Assembly (NCBI GenBank): GCA_023333565.1
Contig: JAJKFH010002906.1
Span: forward strand, 1,938,501 to 2,002,500
Direction: 5' to 3'
DNA from: Puffinus mauretanicus
Taxonomy: Eukaryota; Chordata; Aves; Procellariiformes; Procellariidae
DNA length: 64,000 nucleotides
Below are positions 50,120 through 61,300 of this stretch, one piece after another; the first letter of the stretch is position 1; every line of letters starts with the position of its first letter. A program made the translations under genes and the position numbers. Under the pieces are notes generated by a model, which saw nothing but the letters and a program-made list of their open reading frames with translations, made no database searches and was not told the DNA's origin.

Positions 50120-50937
50120 GCAGAGAAGTGATGATATGACACACAAGAAGAATGAATTTGCCAAATCTCTTCTGCTGATGCTTTACTTGCAGGTGAACTT
50201 TCACCTGCCGCTTGCCATATCTTGTTTATGATGGAGTTGGTAATTCATATTCTTGCCTAGCTTACATGTGTGGAAGTCAGGAAAGTTTATTAGTGAGAGA
50301 TTTATGTGATCATCTCTCGCCTTAAGATGAGCCAAGAAAGTAATTCCTGTTCCAAAGAAGTAAAAATTGGTGGCATAATAGACTTTCTAGGGAACTTTCT
50401 CAACTTAGCTCTTCATTACTTTTGTGTAGGCTTAGAAATCCCAGTGCCACTAGTTAATTAGTGGCGTAATCCTGAACTTTGCTCAGCCAGAGGCAAGCAA
50501 AGCTATTACTTAAGTGGAAATAAGTGAGCAGGATTAAAACAGAGAAAATTGGGCCTCAGGGGGATCCAGTGTATTCCTAGACTCAGTTGTTGTCACTTAA
50601 TGTGTTTAATTATTTCTTGATTCACAGGGTATGCCATGTGTAATTATCTGAAGTTACAAATAACTAATCTGCAAATTTTTGAGTTAAAGCTGCCCTTTTA
50701 TTGATGTTAGACTAAAATATGTCTTCTGTGAAGTCTTACTCTACAAACCAGGACACCATTTTGCTATTTTCCTTTTTTCTTTAGTTTTTTTTTCTCCTCA
50801 CTCTTCATATCAGATTAATTATCTTTTGTACTGTTTTTCCATTTCTAACCTTTTACAATTGTTATTGGTAGCCCATTATATGAGTTATTTTCTCTTCTGT
50901 GTGATTTTGTAGTTGATGTTGGTTAATGATGTCATTG

Positions 50938-51003
50938 CTGAGGGCAGGAGGATGACCTGGGTGACCTCTCAAAGGTCTTACTGACCCTTCTTTCCTGTGA
51001 TTG
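50938..51003 (+). repeat. Possible worn CR1 3' tail
   Basis: GGAGGATGACCTGGGTGACC, then TCTCAAAGGTCTTACTGACC and TCCTGTGATT recall the CR1 3' segment GGTTGGACTAGATGACCTCC, AGAGGTCCCTTCCAACC and CTGTGATTCT. The order fits, but similarity is modest and the upstream ORF2 part is not recognisable. Confidence 0.3.
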
Positions 51004-53514
51004 CATATTAAACTTGCTCCCCAGTTAGCCACACACAGTATCATGTAGCTAATTAATGTTTTAGGTGAGAATCACATCCATGACTTACTAGATAGGAGGT
51101 GATTCTCTTGTGTTAGATCCAGTGAGCACTTTGCTGACCAGGAAGCTCTTCAGAGGGATTCTGTGCTACGAATTCAGCTGCTGCTCAGGTGCTTTGCTAG
51201 ATCAGCGTCAAAGGGTCAAGTATCTTGTAGGTTCATATCTATTTCTTCTGACCCAGTGAGTAGCGCTGTTTAAAATGTAAAGGTTTGTTACAATAAGGTG
51301 TTTTGAAATAGAAACACATGCATTATACCCGCATAGTCAAACACATCACAAATTGAGGCTACAAAATAGTAATTTGAATCTGACTACCTGTGCAAAGTAT
51401 CAGATTGCTCATTAAACTGGAGAGCCCTGTTGTTTCTGCATCTTATCTGTGCTTTTTTATGGTCTGTCTGCATGTAACATCAGTTGTTGCTCTGAACCGC
51501 GCAAAAGTGTGTTTGGTTACTTATAGGCCACCTCTTGCTTTGAATGATAATGAAGCAGATGGCATCCTCTATTACCACTGAAGCTGAAAACGTGGTATAT
51601 AGAGAATAAAGGAACAAAACTCTGCAGTTGTGGAATTATCAATGAAAAGCTCCAAAGACAAAACCGTTCTGTGATTCAAAGCCTTGTTAAAAATTCCAGT
51701 GGCTCTTTCCAGCCTAAGCTGATAGGAAGGCTATATTCATAAGCCTGGGATATTTGTGGGAGTTCTGGGTGTGGTGGCACCAAACGGTTAAAGTTCAGTC
51801 TTTATTTTCAGATCTCTTCACCTTTAAAGCAGCGGGTCATTAGTTTTTATGTTCCATGGTTCTTGTTTTTTACCTGAAATTAGGAGAGGAATAATTCTTA
51901 GCTGTCAGAGCCCTGAAATAGTTTGCACCATCAAAAAAGCTTAATGCGATTTTTGTGATGACCATGTGTGCAATTTTATTGTTCTTTCCAACAGCAATGT
52001 GATCTGCTTTTCAGTACAGCTTCAGGATAGTCTTAACAGTCTTTTTATTGTCATTGTGGTTAGTTATCAGAAGTCTTGCATTTGAGTGAGGAGAAGGTAA
52101 TCCAAAACCTTCCTTAGGAACAGGAAATATTTGCCATTTCACCTCCAATACAGAAGAATTCATGTTTGCTGAAAAGCTGGGTCCTTCTAAAGATCAGAAC
52201 TGTGGAGCTGTTGCATCCTTTGCTTTCGCAACTCCTTTCAGTTTTGTCTGAGAGTCAACCTCTCTTGCATTCCCAGTAGATAGTGATTGGTTTTGGGTTT
52301 TGTGGTGTGGGTGGGCTTTTTTGGTGTGTTTGGTTTTTTTCAATAGGATACAGAAAAATGGTATGAAAATGGGATTTTGAAGCTTTTGGACAGGAAAATT
52401 GAATTACTGTTAACTGATGAGGCGGGGAATGTGACACTGAGTTTGGGCATTATAAGTTAGACTCAACTAAAGTAGATTTTATTGCCAATTTTATATTTGT
52501 AATAGTATCCTCAGTTACTGCTCAAGTTCAGGGCTAAGGTTATTTATTTATTAAAACTGTGATGAAACAGAAGAATATTTTTGAACTGACATAATTCAAA
52601 GTTGAAGTAATTGATGGAGGCATTTTCTCTGTCTGTCTTTGTTAAAGTGCATACAGTGCACAGAACGGGTATGAGGAAAGGTGAGGTTTTGTTGTATTTA
52701 AGGCATTTGACCTTGGTTTGGAAGTCTGCTTCAATCTCTAGGTTTGCCAGGGTTTTTCTCCTGTGATTCTGGGCTAGGTACTTATGGTCATTTTTGAATA
52801 TCACCTTCACCATTATAAAATGACTGTCCTATGTTTGCCTGCTGAGATATAATCTAACCCTGGAAATAGCTAACATCTCTTGATAATCTTCCTATTAGTA
52901 GTTGCTGACTACTTAAAAAGCTCTGCTCATATGTATATCCAGAAATATTCTGTGCCTGGCAAGCTGAGGTGATGCTTTGTCATCATGTGAGCCGTCTCCA
53001 AATGCAGATGACGTTCTTCTGCCGAACTTCCCAGCTGGGTTTTAATTGGGAATCAGACTGTACTTTATGCACATTTACATAAATATGCTCCCCACAAAAC
53101 CCAGTGGCCTCTTGCTTGCGGTAAAGAAGTCTGCTGCTCTTTCCTGAAGCTTGTATCATGATGGGAAAGGCACGATGGGAAAGGATTTCTCCTTTTTCTG
53201 AGGGATTTCAAACCTTGTGTCTGACATTCCTGGAGAAAAGCTTTAGTGTGGCATTTAAGGATCCCTCCAGGAGCATGTCATTTGATGAATTTCTGAGTGG
53301 AAGTGAACCAAGGCTTAAATAGTCCTGGTGTTTGTTAAGTTATGAGGCTATTGCTTAAGAAGTGGAGTAGCAAAATTACTTGTTTCTTTGCTTTCCTGTT
53401 TGTTTTTAAAAGAAATGAACACCTTAGGACCTTCAGGAGGAGACTGACTTATGGATCTGAGTAGATCAGCTTTGAATAGGGCACTGAGGCCTTTGAAAGA
53501 AGAGGGGCATCTTT

Positions 53515-53568
53515 AAAAACAAAACAAAAACAAACACAAAAAACCCTAAAAAAACCCCACCAAAAAGC
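53515..53568 (+). repeat. A/C-rich low-complexity tract
   Basis: AAAAC and AAACCC units without a regular period, in PDGFC intron 1. Confidence 0.8.
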
Positions 53569-53872
53569 ACATCTTCTTCCGCCATAGTGTTTAATTTTCT
53601 CGAGTCTGCTTTAAGTCTTTCCATGGTACATATACTGATTTGAACTGGTGAGGTTGTGGGTTTTTGTTGTTGTTGTTTAAATCCCATTTTCTTTTCAGGA
53701 GCCAAATACAGGTTTCCAGATTCGCTTGGAAACCATGTACCCAATATTTAGGTATGGCAGCGCCCATGGGAATTTTTTTTTTTTTAAACTTTCCTTTTAT
53801 ATTTTCATACTGTGAAATTCCGATTTTTGTATGGTTCTTCTAAAAATTGATAAACATCTCCCTTTTTTTTAA

Positions 53873-53919
53873 TTAAAAAACAAACAAACAAACAAAACAA
53901 AACACCCCCAAACCAAAAC
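53873..53919 (+). repeat. (AAAC)n-type microsatellite after a T-run
   Basis: T8 and AATT lead into A6, then CAAACAAACAAACAAAACAA and C5-containing sequence. The AAAC units at the start are regular and then decay. Confidence 0.85.
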
Positions 53920-56900
53920 TCATACTCTTGTCTGGCATTATTTTGGGTAAAATGAAAATCTACACATTTTATTTATATTGCTCTGTAGGTGAATGCTAAT
54001 CTGTTGAAGGAACAGTCCGTACTGAGGAAAGAAAAAGTGCAGATGTGTGGAACATGGCTTTAAGATCTTGGTTTTCAAGGAGCTTATGACAATATACAGT
54101 ATGGTTTATTGTATTTAAAATTTTAGAGTTTGATAATTCACATTTCGGTATCAATAGATAGTAAGTATTGCTGTTGATGGACTGCATTTTTTTTATCATC
54201 CTATTCCACTTGAAAAATGCAAACTTAAGAAAATAGCTGTACTTTAGTCAGAGATGGTCATTCAATTCAGCTGCTTGAACTCCTCATTTCACCATTATTT
54301 CTCTTCCCTCCAGCCCCCTTTTTTTTCTCTTGTTTGAATAAAGCCTACAGTGAACTGTAGCCTGAGGCCCATTGACTGGGAGATTTTCAGAAGTCTATTT
54401 TACAGCTGATCCTTTATGCTTTATTAAGAACAAAGCTAAAGCACAAAACTTAGAGAATTTTGCCTGTGTGACAGGTAATAAATACAAACACTACTTAACA
54501 CTTAAAGTTTTTTCCTATCTCCAGAGATTCAGTATTTGTCTCAAGAATTCATCAAATTTGCAAGAGAATTTGATACAGCTTTGGTTTCTAGAAACACGTG
54601 AGCAAAATAAATCTATGCAGTACAGTAAGTGTATTTATAACAGTTTGGATGCTACGATGAGAGCATGAAATAGTAATCCTAATTAATATTAGGATGCATA
54701 TGGTACCTTTTCTACAGGTATTATAAATTTGAATGTAAAATAACAAAGTCCTCCTCTTGTTTAGTGGAGATAAAGCAGCAAATGTAGTCTTGTTTTTCTG
54801 TTGTATGAACATATTGTAATATAATGTGTGAGTCTTGTAAACTCACAAATGTAAATGTGGATAAACAGCATTATACCTTATCAACTTCAATGTGCATACC
54901 AGCTGGAGGACAGACCTATAAAAAGGATGTTCTCGAAGCTGTGACTTGATGGCTTTGATGGTGATCTATTTTCATTCTGCAGAAAAGCATTTTTGGCCTT
55001 ACCTAAGTGGAAAGTAAGTAAACTGAGACAGTCCTGACTGGGGCTTTTGGGATTTTGATTTTGTAGTCAATGTGAAGTTAGAAACACACGCAGTTCAGTT
55101 GAACTCAGGGTTGGGGTTGACTGTCATAGTGTTATCCCAATTTAAAGCTGAAATTAGTTCCAGAAATTTTGAAAGTTCAGTGTATATACAAATAAGAGAG
55201 TTGCAACTTCTGGTAAAGGTGATGTGTAACTCCAATTTCCAGTTGTTGCTTTCAAGTTGTCCAGTTTGCCTTGATGTAAATATCACTGATTTCTAAGATA
55301 CTTCTACATGGTTTTTTTCTCCTTTTTTCCACATACAAGTCTGTACCAATGTTGTTGTCTTATTTGGTCTGTTTTGTAAGTAGAAAAGTGTACTGTTAGT
55401 ATGATGATCCTATTAAGAACTGGAGCGTGGATAAACATGTAGATCTTCAGTGACCACAAAACTCTAATTGCATGACAAGTATATGAAAAATCGGATTTTC
55501 ATGTAAACAGCTTGTTGAAGGCCATTATAGCCAAGTTCTCATGGACGCCATCTATTACATAAACCCATTGTATCAGGAGATATTTCTTGCTTTAAATTGA
55601 GATGTTAAACCAAAGAGTTAAAAAGAGAGAGATGTAAAATCGAAAAGCCTTTTAGTTTATCACCAAAGATGTGCTACCAGCGCTAAAATATTGCGTTGAC
55701 ACAAGAGAAGGGTGAATATTGTCCTCTGCATATGAAGCACTGTTCCATTCAACCTTTGTTCTCCTCTATAATAAAACAGGAATGAGACCTCATTGGGCAT
55801 GCATATTTAGGCAGAACAAGCCTCTGACCGTCTGCGTACAGCTTTACACAAGTAGTGGGATCACTCACAGCCTATGGAGTCGATCCCAATGAAATATCTG
55901 ACTAAGAGCTTGTAGGATCAGTCTTAACATTTAATTGCTAAACTGGTAAATTGTGTTCATGTTCTATATTCGTGCATCTAGAAGATATCTCATGTGTGCT
56001 GTGGTCTGTAAGATCATGTCTACTCTACAAGTCTAGTCAGTAAGTGAAGAAACAGTTCAGGACGCCTGCAAATCTTAAAAGGTCTGATATTATGTATGAG
56101 ATTACTTTCTTTTTCTCTGCAGGAAGGTGAATAGCCTGAACTGTTATGTTTAGTGCTTCTTGTTGACATTATTATTACCCTTTCCAAGTCAGTAGGCTTT
56201 ATTGTATGACTGGAGTCCCAAAACCCTATGCTTTGCTGGTGAGAAACCATTGAATAATTAGAGCTGATTACAAACTGGACAATGTTTTTGCATCTAAAAA
56301 ATTAGTCGTAGGACTTTTAATCTTCCCTCCTGTGTTTGTCCCGGTTCCCCCCCTCTGTGTTTCCTATCTTTCTTTCCGTGTATTTTTTTAATGTTAGTTT
56401 TATTACTAAAAGTTAAGCTCACACAGGTGGTCCTGTCAGGCTATAAAAGTGGTTGCTCGAGCAATGTGAGGAGACTGCCTGAATAATGCTGGTTTTTACA
56501 TTTAGGGTTGATCTTGCTTAGAAACTCTCAGATAGGATGTATGCAAGAGAGCAATAAATTATATGTAACTTGTAAAACATTCTGGGATACACATGGGATA
56601 CAAGATCAGTTGGCAGCACAAATTTTCCCATGAGGAGTATGTTTCTAAGGTATCTGGCAAATTGCTTCATCAATCTTTGCTGTTTACCCTTTAATAATGG
56701 TGATAGTTTATTTTACATATTATTTCTTTGGGTAAAGCTTGTTGAATGGTCCCCAGGATCAAGTAACCAGTGGCTGATGGAGTTCCATTTCCAGCCATAA
56801 CAGTTTTCCTGGCTTAGAATTTGAAACTTGCAGAGGTATAGATTTCTGTCCCACACATTCACCTTAAACTGTTGCTTTGATTAATAACATGCTTAAATTA

Positions 56901-57999
56901 CAACGTGTATATTCTCTGGCCCATGAGCTTGTGTTAAAAACCTGTTTTTGTGTTCCTACATTTTTACTGTCAGTGAAGGTTATATTTTTAAAAGTAGACT
57001 CATTGTGGAAGAAGCTCCTGGACGTGTTCTGTATAAATGCGGAAAATAATAGGAAATTAAGAAACCATGCTGACGGAGTGGTCTTGCAAAGTAGGATAGC
57101 TTGGACGACTGAAAAATCAAGGATAGTAGTCTGCAGATACAGAAAGTCCATGAAACTGGTAACAAATTAGCAGATCTCGCTACTTTGCTTTTATGCACTT
57201 TGCTTTTTACATGTCTTGTCTTGATTGTAGGTACATCAAGAGGCACTGTTGCAGTTGCCTCACTGTGGTGGAGCTTGAGAGATACAGATTAGTTTTGAAG
57301 CTGAGACCCAACAGAAAATAAAGCATAAATACCCTGGGCGGGGGGGGAATCCATTTTTAGTTTGTTTTTTAGGAAGCAGTATTTTGGTTTCAGACAAAAA
57401 GGTAATAAAACAAGGCCTGGATTTTTTCTTCTTGAGAGGTGTGTGTGTATATTAAAAAAAAAGCATATAGATGTATGTATATAAAGTATTTTTATGGAAA
57501 ATGCCATAACAGCAAAACTTGGGGTTTAGCTGATAGTTGAGAAGGAAAACCTTTGAACGTGGCTAGAACCAAGCAAAGTTTTCAGAAATAACAAACGTAG
57601 TGAAGTGAAAGGTGATGTGTAATGGCTACAAATTTTGGGTTACATAAACTTAAATTCATGCATATGGTTGAATCTTTAGCCCTATAAATATGTAAACACA
57701 CACAAAACTAGTAATGCTTTTGAAATTAAACATTGTAAACCATTCTATTCCAGATCGGTTACAAAATATTAATCTCTATCCCTGTAAAAGCAGGAATTTA
57801 CTAAAAGAACATGGACATATCTTTAGCAGTAGAAATCTGAGTAGTGTCTGTGTAATATTGTGCATGCTATTTACATAATCCATGAATTAGTCACACATTT
57901 ATCAGCTTAACTTTGCTCTACTCAAAACTTCACACTGGACTGCAAACATTGAATCCCATAAACACTTTTCCCAAAAGCTAATATGAGAAGCCTTACTGC

Positions 58000-58056
58000 T
58001 TTTTTTTTTTTTAAAAAAAAAAAAAGGAAAAAAAGGAAAACAAAAAAAACACCCAC
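58000..58056 (+). repeat. T13-A13 palindrome with an A-rich tail
   Basis: T13 (58000-58012) abuts A13 (58013-58025), a perfect 26-bp palindrome, followed by GGAAAAAAAGG and A/C-rich sequence. Confidence 0.85.
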
Positions 58057-58309
58057 AAAATCCAGCAAAACAGTGAAAGGTTTGTTAAGGATTATTTTGA
58101 TCTGGTTTTAAATTTTCATATGTCTGCATTAATCTCAGCTTTCAGTAAAGTGCTGTTGTCGCATTATGTACTCCATTACTTGGTATTTAGATCTGATACT
58201 GATTTGGTGTGGAAAATGCAGAGATAACTCTTTCCCAGGAAATAAAAGGGTAGGGTTTTTTTCCTCGTCTGCTGCTCTGCTTGTGTAAGATTGCTCTGGC
58301 CACCAATTT

Positions 58310-58350
58310 ACCATTTACCTAACCAAATTACACCATTTACCTAACCAAAT
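58310..58350 (+). repeat. Tandem duplication, 22-bp period
   Basis: ACCATTTACCTAACCAAAT (19 bp) occurs at 58310-58328 and again at 58332-58350 without a mismatch. The two copies look like a recent slippage or duplication event. Confidence 0.9.
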
Positions 58351-61300
58351 CCTCTATGCTCTATGGCTGTGTCTGGTCTGACAGAAGTGGTCTCATGCGC
58401 CATGGCAAGCAAAAAAGAGTTGCAGGTCTGTGTCAGCTATTCATAAAGCCAATTCTCTTGCCAACTGCTGCAAAGATCAGTTCTTCTTTCACTTTGTTTA
58501 GTGGCTGCAGCTGTGTTCTACACACGTTCTGCGTGAGGACTGCTTCATAGCATCAAAATCATCCTAATGACTTTAGAACACCTGCTCCATCATCAGATAA
58601 TCATCAGGAAGGACTATGTTAAGTTTCAGGCTTAATGAGGTGCCCTGAAAGGTGTAGATCTCGTAATTAATGTCTGTGACATAAAATCTGCAAAGCATGA
58701 CAGATACAATAATGGGTATTTACCTTTTTTGAGCTGGTACTATTGTACCCTGCTCCACTACCTCCTGAGCAGCCCTTCCCTGAAGGGTTTAAATGACAAA
58801 GACCAGGAGCAGTGTCAAGGACACCTGGCTTAACCTTGCTGTCTCAGCAACTCAGCAGTGAACAAACAGCATCCTTGTCACCTTTGCAGAATAAAACATG
58901 GAATGAGTGCCTTGATTTGATGCTTTGTTTTTTGTCATTTTAGAGTTAAACCTGGTATTTCAACGTAATTTCAGGCTTGTTACAAGGACAAAGTTGCAGT
59001 GTTTTGGTTTTCTTTTTTTTTTTTTTTTAATTTAGTGGTTTGACTTTCTTCTGGAAATTACAAGCGTGATCATTTGAGTGTCACCCACTGTAACAGTGCC
59101 TCTACTATATCTCCTGCTAATGATAAAATACTCCAAATTGTGTATACTTGACTATTGTATTAATGACAAACTTCTGACTATTGAAACATACACCTTTCTT
59201 GATTTTAGGCTGTAGTTCACCTAGTAGTTCACATGTGCATGTGAAATTGGAGTTAATTCTCTCTCTGGAAGATGTGGTAACACAAGATTGTATTCTTAGT
59301 TGGCCTGCAAAACCGTATTTCACTTCACTGGGCTGTGTGTCTTCCCTTCCCTTCCTTAGCTGTATGTCTGAAAGACCATGTTTTTTTAAAGCTATAAATA
59401 ACCTCAGACAAGTAGTTTAAAAAACAAAAAAATAAATAAAAAAGAAAAGACTGCGATCAAGCCATCAGCTGTGTACAATGATTGTGGACACAGAGAACCC
59501 ATCTGGTGCCTGCTGAAGTCATTGGGAATCTTTTCCTTGACCCCAGTGAATGAGTGATCCTACTTATACTACTTTGAACCTCTTCTCAGAACGTGGCTCT
59601 GGCCCTGCTAGTGTATCCCTCAGGAAACAGAGACAGAGAAAACGTTTCTTGAAAACATTTTCCCCTTAAAGATCCCAAGGGGTCTTTTTTTATTAAACAA
59701 AGCTGGGAGGATAGAAGCTGGTATTTAATCTCTGGATGTGTTGGCTAGCCTTAAATAGGTAGTGGTGCTCAACTCCTCTTGGTAGTGTGTTGGTGTTAAC
59801 TTCTTTGACCTGACTGTTGTAATCAGCTGTTTCCACAGCAGAGACCCGCTATGTACATCTTAATAACAGGCCTCCCCTGGAGAAGCAGTGGTTGAGTGTT
59901 CTTAAGTAATGGATTTAATCTCTGCATAAATCTGAAGTTCTGTAGATAAACATTTTAGCTAAAGAGCGTGTTAAGCTCCAACTCTGTGCTCTCCTCGTGC
60001 AAACAGAGGATTCTCTCACTCTGCTTCATGAGATGTGTGTTTGTGGTGTTCCTCGTTAGTGTGGTCACAGGTCCAATGTAAAGCTGCTAAATAATTTAAT
60101 TTGTTTGGTTTCTTCGTAAGGCTGTATTCTCATCCATCCTTGTTCCTGCTGCTCATTACTCATTTCCAACAGCCAATAGCACAGGATTTGAAGGACATCT
60201 TTGTCTTTTCCATACGCTAGGTGAAGGTTAAAAAAAACATTATTTTTGCCGAATAATATATTGGGAAGTTTTGGTGTGCAATAGGGTAGTTGCTTGAAGA
60301 ATTTTGTGAGGTTGCTTACTAGAGATTGAATCCCAAAATGCTTAAGAAGAATTAAGCTGAATTCACAGCAGGAAAAATTTCTAGAGAAAAGTGTATTAGC
60401 AAGTGGTACTGTGGTGGTTGAGTGTGGTTCCTATGCCTTCATATATCGAAGGATATAGACAGGGAGTAAGTGAGAAACTGAGATGGAAAGAAATGTAAGA
60501 AATTATCAGAGAGGGTGTGGAAATAAGAGCAAAGGGAGGATTTATCAGTTCTCCTCCTGTGGAGGAATGGAAAAATGAAAGGAAAGAAATGGCAGATACA
60601 GAAGAGCAGATGCAAAAGATGGTAAATACATCTGCTTGGAAAAGGCAAAATACTAGATAAACTGGGATGGCTAGGATAAGACTGCAAGCGATTGAAATAA
60701 TCTGGTGTCATTCAGCCTAAGCCTGTGGTTAGTGTAAGCCAAAGCATTTAGTCTGGAAAAAGCAGGTATGCTGCTATACTGCAAAGCAGCCCATTGTCAG
60801 GGCCCATTTTGAGAAGATAAAATGGACTATGCTGTGCTAAAAAGGCATTTTAGACATTGCTTAATACTTCAATGTCTTCGTATTGCAAATACTATTAAGC
60901 CTGTTTTTTCTCCTTTGTTTAGACCTTTTTGCAGAAACAAAAGACCAGCCAAGAACTATGAGCGGTTTGACATGTACGTCAGTTATTATATTATTATTAT
61001 TGTGTTATTCTGTATTTTTAAACAATATGTAATTTTCTCTGTATTGTGGTACATACGTAGAAATTTTCTGAATAACACAGATTTTAAAAATGGAACGCAG
61101 TTTATAATTTCCTTAGAATGTAAAATATAAACCAGTTATTCTCAGCAGTAGGAAAATGTTTTTTGTCATTGGAACATGTCTGTTAAACTTTAATGCAGCA
61201 AAGTACCTGCTATTCCAATGTATCTGTATTTTTGCTAGATACACCTGGTATATGGAGGAAATGTGCTTGTGTAGTGTTGTGTGACATTGAGCTTCCTTTC

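Noticed and set aside
60466..60660. 90-codon minus-strand frame rich in Phe, Ser, Leu and Pro
   Set aside because: It is the complement of a purine-rich stretch on the plus strand; composition explains the open frame.
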